Below the pieces are notes generated by a model. The model ran no database searches. It had not been told where the DNA came from and saw only the letters and a program-made list of their open reading frames with translations. A stretch of DNA of 26,835 nt from Methanoregula sp. (GTDB taxonomy: Archaea; Halobacteriota; Methanomicrobia; Methanomicrobiales; Methanospirillaceae), in assembly GCA_023228295.1 (NCBI GenBank), contig JALOBP010000037.1:1-26835 (forward strand), in the 5' to 3' direction. Made by a program: the position numbers and the translations under genes. This document shows, in pieces, positions 23,717 to 26,835 of the stretch; the first letter of the stretch is position 1, and each line of letters starts with the position of its first letter.

Positions 23717-25321
23717 ATGGCAAATGCGAGAGTGCTCGTCAGCGATCCGCTGGCGGAAGAGGGCCTCGTTATCCTGCGGCCGGCAGTTGACGTGGATGTC
23801 AAAACCGGCCTTTCGGAAGACGAGCTCTGTAAAATCATCGGGGACTATGATGCCCTGCTGGTGCGGAGCGGCACCGATGTCAATGCAAAGGTAATCGAAG
23901 CCGGGAAGAAGCTGAAGTTCATCGGCCGTGCCGGCGTCGGTGTGGACAATATCGATATGGACGCGGCAACGAGAAAAGGGATCATCGTAGCCAACGCGCC
24001 GGAAGGAAACACCCTTGCGGCAACCGAGCATACCATGGCGATGATGCAGTCGCTTGCCCGCAATATCCCGCAGGCAAACGAGAGCCTCAAGAAGAAGGAG
24101 TGGAAACGCTCGAAGTTCATGGGTGTGGAACTCAACGAGAAGACACTCGGTATCGTGGGTTTCGGGCGTATCGGTCGCGAAGTTGCAAAGCGGGCAAACG
24201 CGATGGACATGAAATGCGTTGCCTACGATCCGTTCATCACGCAGGAACGGGCAGCCCAGCTCGGCGTCGAGATGATGTCCATGGCCGACCTCTTCAAGGT
24301 CGCAGATGTGATCACCGTCCACACCCCCCTGATCGCTGAAACGAAGCATGTTATCAATGCAAAAAGCATTGCGACGATGAAAGATGGCGTGCGGATCATC
24401 AACTGCGCCCGCGGCGGCATCATTGACGAGAAGGCACTCTACGACGCGATCAAGAGCGGCAAGGTTGCCGGTGCGGCCCTCGATGTCTTCGAGGAAGAAC
24501 CCCCGACCGAGTCCCCGCTCCTGACCCTCGAACAGGTCATCGTCACCCCGCACCTTGGTGCAAGCACGGTCGAGGCGCAGCTCAACGTTGCAGTCTCGGT
24601 CGCAAAGCAGTGCGTGGAAGTCCTCAAAGGCGGGTCCGCGAAATACGTGGTCAACGCCCCCATGGTCCCGCCCGAACATGCCGAGGTGCTCCAGCCCTTT
24701 GCCCAGCTGGCCGAGAAGATGGGCCGGTTCGTCACCCAGATTGCGGGCGGCAGGCTCGCCTCAGTGGAGCTCATCTACGGCGGGGAACTCTCTGCGTATG
24801 CCGGCAGCATGAAGTTCATCACCCGCCTTGCGCTGAAAGGTCTCCTTGACCCGATCCTCCAGCAGCCGGTCAATATCGTGAACGCAGATTTCATTGCCCG
24901 GGAACGCGGCATTACCGTCAGCGAGACTGTGACGCAGGAATCGCAGGGGTTCAAGAATCTCATCACTATCAAAATCAGGACCGACAAGGGCGAAGAGAGT
25001 ATCAGCGGCTCGGTCTTCTTCAAGGGACGGAGCCGGATCGTTGCCGTAGGTGGTCACACGATGGACATGATCCCCGAAGGCTACGTGATCGTCTCCCGGC
25101 ACCTTGACCAGCCGGGCGTTATCGGCCGTGCCTCCACCATCCTTGGGAAGAACAACATCAACATCGCGGGTATGCAGGTTGGCCGGACAAACCCCGGCGA
25201 GCAAGCCATCATGGTCCTGAACGTGGACGACGATGTGCCCGAGAACGTAATGGAAGAGATCCGCGGGATGCCCGGGATCTACACCGCGACATTTGCTAAG
25301 ATATCAAGCGCGAAGATCTGA
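23717..25321 (+). CDS. serA: D-3-phosphoglycerate dehydrogenase
   Basis: 534 residues from the start at 23717 (MANARVLVSD), the normal beginning of the family; an in-frame ATG at 23690 would add nine residues. The Rossmann motif GFGRIG is at 148-153, with NCARGGIIDE and TPHLGAST as active-site segments. After the catalytic core come an intervening domain (LIYGGELSAYAG...) and a C-terminal ACT domain (SRHLDQPGVIGRASTIL), the long form seen in archaea and many bacteria. It oxidises 3-phosphoglycerate in serine synthesis; serine feedback through the ACT domain is likely. Confidence 0.95.
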   Translation: MANARVLVSDPLAEEGLVILRPAVDVDVKTGLSEDELCKIIGDYDALLVRSGTDVNAKVIEAGKKLKFIGRAGVGVDNIDMDAATRKGIIVANAPEGNTLAATEHTMAMMQSLARNIPQANESLKKKEWKRSKFMGVELNEKTLGIVGFGRIGREVAKRANAMDMKCVAYDPFITQERAAQLGVEMMSMADLFKVADVITVHTPLIAETKHVINAKSIATMKDGVRIINCARGGIIDEKALYDAIKSGKVAGAALDVFEEEPPTESPLLTLEQVIVTPHLGASTVEAQLNVAVSVAKQCVEVLKGGSAKYVVNAPMVPPEHAEVLQPFAQLAEKMGRFVTQIAGGRLASVELIYGGELSAYAGSMKFITRLALKGLLDPILQQPVNIVNADFIARERGITVSETVTQESQGFKNLITIKIRTDKGEESISGSVFFKGRSRIVAVGGHTMDMIPEGYVIVSRHLDQPGVIGRASTILGKNNINIAGMQVGRTNPGEQAIMVLNVDDDVPENVMEEIRGMPGIYTATFAKISSAKI

Positions 25322-25329
25322 GAATACTC

Positions 25330-25335
25330 TTTTTT
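25330..25335 (+). terminator. T6 terminator after serA
   Basis: Six T residues follow the small inverted repeat gag/ctc 8 bp after the serA stop. Confidence 0.5.
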
Positions 25336-25407
25336 GGAAAATATTTCCGGAATCCAATCAAGCATCCATCGTACTCCGGAATAATTTGATTATCATTGCG
25401 ATGCCCC

Positions 25408-25438
25408 CGCCGCCCCCCGCGGGGCGCCCCCGGCGGCG
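25408..25438. repeat. GC-rich cruciform-like element
   Basis: CGCCGCC (25408-25414) pairs with GGCGGCG (25432-25438) around a perfect palindrome CCCCGCGGGG (25415-25424). Almost pure G/C in an otherwise AT-richer gap. Confidence 0.6.
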
Positions 25439-25483
25439 GATCAATTACTGTACCATTCTCCAAACCGGTAATCTGCCCAGCGT

Positions 25484-25521
25484 GGGGGCGACGAGCCCCC
25501 AGAGCGACCCCCGAAGGGGGT
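25484..25521. repeat. Two adjacent GC hairpins
   Basis: GGGGGC (25484-25489), loop gacga, GCCCCC (25495-25500), then ACCCCC (25507-25512), loop gaa, GGGGGT (25516-25521). The two hairpins are separated by six bases. It may be a dispersed structured repeat rather than the serA terminator, being 160 bp from the gene. Confidence 0.6.
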
Positions 25522-25629
25522 GGGTGGACTCATGATGGTATGTGGTTGTATTGGCAATCTGTTTTCAAATTGATCTGCGATCTCCAGATCAAAATCGCGA
25601 TCACGATCCCGATCAAAAACCATTCCGGA

Positions 25630-25803
25630 AAAATCGCTGATCGATTTTCAGATCGAAATCGATCAGTGATTTCCGGATCGAAATCGATCAGTGATTTCCG
25701 GATCAAAATCGATCAGTGATTTTCATTTTCAAATCGATCAGCGATTGAAAAACAGTTTCAGGACCGCAAGTACAGACGGAACACAAAATCGATCAGCGAT
25801 TTT
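25630..25803. repeat. Inverted 19-bp repeats flanking the tandem array
   Basis: aaaatcgctgatcgatttt at 25630-25648 is the exact reverse complement of 25785-25803. The same core is used in the tandem units, so the array is bracketed by an inverted copy on the left and a separated direct copy on the right. Confidence 0.75.
25651..25750. repeat. 25-bp tandem repeat, four units
   Basis: Units start at 25651, 25676, 25701 and 25726. The first two are identical (gatcgaaatcgatcag + tgatttccg); the third and fourth diverge but keep aaatcgatcagYgatt. Each unit contains the palindromic core atcgat. No coding frame with support covers the array. Confidence 0.85.
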
Positions 25804-26075
25804 CCGGTCAAAAAACAGATCGCGGTTTCGCGTTCAAACCAGCCCAGCCCCAGTGTCCAGCGGTCCGGTTCCCTGATCATAACGGATTTTCAATAAGGAT
25901 CCGTTCATGCCCGGAGGGGGTGTCATGCGGTGTACCTTTGCCGGGCCCGGGCCATCGTACCTGGCCCTGCTTCACCGGATCCATTTCGGAAGGCTCATTA
26001 TACTTCAGATAATATTTTCATCCTATCCGGGATCCTGCGGACGCTCTTCAATAGTTTCCACCGCGAAATGTCCTG
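25804..26075. other. Non-coding stretch before the surface protein gene
   Basis: No gene is supported here. A TATA-like cattatact (25996-26004) and ataatatttt lie 60-80 bp before the next start and may form its promoter. Confidence 0.4.
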
Positions 26076-26835
26076 ATGACGAAAGCATCGTCCCCGGTTG
26101 TGGATGATGGGATGACGGCATCGGGAATTTCAGGCTCAAAACGGTACGGCATCTTTTTTGCGGCATTTCTGATCATTGTGCTGCTGGCGCCGGCTATACC
26201 GGTTGCCGATGCGGCAGACCCCGGGCTTAACGGGACGGGACTGTCAGGGCAGCAGGATGCGCTCGTGCCGGACAGCACCGTGGCCGATCCGTTCGCGGCG
26301 ATTGACGAGAATCTCGCACCCGACAAGGCCGCGGCGCTCAGGGTCCTGATACAGAACACGCTCCACGCGTTCTCGTATAACGGGGAGACCGGCGCGTGGT
26401 ATGCCCGCAACGCGGAGAACCGTATCACGTTCGTGTACGCGAAAAACGGTACGGCAGAGTTTTCCAGCCCGGCAGGCTCATTCGGGCTGTCTTCCGGTGG
26501 GATCGGGCGGGAAGGTGCGGTTGTCGCGCCGGCCGGAAAGGGCGTTGCCGCATCAGAAGGCCGGCAGCTGAACATCACCCGGCAGGGATATACCGAATGG
26601 TACCGGAACCATGACGATGGCGTGGAACAGGGTGTGACGGTCATGGCCCGCCCGGCCGGTACCGGCCCGCTGCTCGTCCGGTTCAACATATCCGGCACCA
26701 GCATGTTCACCCCCGGGTCCGGCCCGGCACTCACGGTCACTGACAGCGCCGGGTCCCCGCTTTTCACGTACACCGGCCTGCACGCTTTCTCCGCTGACGG
26801 CAGGGAACTCCCCGCAACCCTTTCAACCGACGGGT
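26076..26835 (+). CDS. Secreted surface protein, N-terminal part (FG-GAP/integrin-repeat type?), cut by window end
   Basis: An open frame with no stop from 26076 to the window edge, at least 253 residues. Possible starts are ATG 26076, GTG 26100 and ATG 26112; the last gives the most typical signal peptide (SGSKRYG, then FFAAFLIIVLLAPAIPVADA). The mature region has SYNGETGAWYARNAENRI, ITRQGYTEWYRNHDDGVEQG and FTYTGLHAFSADGRELPA, which recall the N-terminal domain of large FG-GAP (integrin-alpha beta-propeller) surface proteins; the repeats themselves would lie beyond the window. GC-rich codon use is stronger than upstream. The minus-strand frame over the same region is a shadow. Confidence 0.72.
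   Translation, partial: MTKASSPVVDDGMTASGISGSKRYGIFFAAFLIIVLLAPAIPVADAADPGLNGTGLSGQQDALVPDSTVADPFAAIDENLAPDKAAALRVLIQNTLHAFSYNGETGAWYARNAENRITFVYAKNGTAEFSSPAGSFGLSSGGIGREGAVVAPAGKGVAASEGRQLNITRQGYTEWYRNHDDGVEQGVTVMARPAGTGPLLVRFNISGTSMFTPGSGPALTVTDSAGSPLFTYTGLHAFSADGRELPATLSTDG

Noticed and set aside
23684..24679. 331-codon minus-strand ORF inside serA
   Set aside because: Lies fully antisense to the clear serA coding sequence; His/Asp/Arg-rich shadow frame typical of GC-rich DNA.
25396..25719. 107-codon ORF across the hairpins and repeats
   Set aside because: Its sequence is just the translation of GC hairpins and the repeat units; no RBS or domain.
25630..25803. CRISPR array
   Set aside because: Units are directly adjacent with no unique spacers of 30-40 bp, and they diverge from each other.
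26048..26773. 241-codon minus-strand ORF at the window end
   Set aside because: The plus strand carries a frame with signal peptide and protein-like composition over the same bases; the minus frame is its shadow.

Overview
The window looks like a piece of a methanogenic archaeon chromosome, most likely Methanomicrobiales (Methanoregula-like; the genus is inference). Evidence: a methanofuran-pathway tyrosine decarboxylase (MfnA), an archaeal Hpt phosphoribosyltransferase, Dph2, a FilR1/DUF1724-type regulator, Sec-type secreted proteins and lipoproteins, and TATA boxes about 26-30 bp upstream of several start codons that suggest leaderless mRNAs. No mobile element, tRNA or CRISPR array was seen.

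Layout. (1) 1-110: 3' part of a 5S rRNA, then about 500 bp with no convincing gene. (2) 618-7096: accessory island. A minus-strand FilR1-like regulator faces a plus-strand cluster that reads as an undescribed RiPP pathway: a 47-residue Cys/Tyr-rich precursor (absent from standard-length ORF calls), two radical SAM/SPASM enzymes, an ABC exporter, and a small secreted protein. The precursor and the secreted protein are preceded by near-copies of one roughly 200-nt leader, each with the same 11-nt TATA-like box, conserved stem-loops with partly compensatory base changes, and an identical Shine-Dalgarno/start region. This duplicated structured leader joined to a RiPP cassette is the most interesting thing in the window. 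(3) 7287-7553 (minus): a remnant of another radical SAM/SPASM protein, internally deleted. (4) 7648-14633: mixed genes: a RibD-like reductase, lipoproteins, an ABM-domain protein, an ACS-family MFS transporter, an HSL-type alpha/beta hydrolase, small membrane or unknown proteins, and a TylF-like methyltransferase. (5) 14902-16857: a large GH13 enzyme. (6) 23525-16874 (minus): housekeeping operon ppsA-mfnA-hpt-dph2-METTL5-like methyltransferase-MFS, tightly packed with overlapping ends. (7) 23717-25321: serA. (8) 25322-26075: non-coding, with GC-rich hairpins and a 25-bp tandem repeat array flanked by an inverted 19-bp repeat. (9) 26076 to the end: N-terminal part of a secreted surface protein cut by the window edge.

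How the genes may work together: the regulator and/or the shared RNA leader would switch on the peptide operon; the two SPASM enzymes would modify the peptide around its CxxxCxC segment; the ABC protein would export it. The secreted protein carrying the same promoter and leader would be co-expressed. These functional links are inference from order, spacing and motif content.
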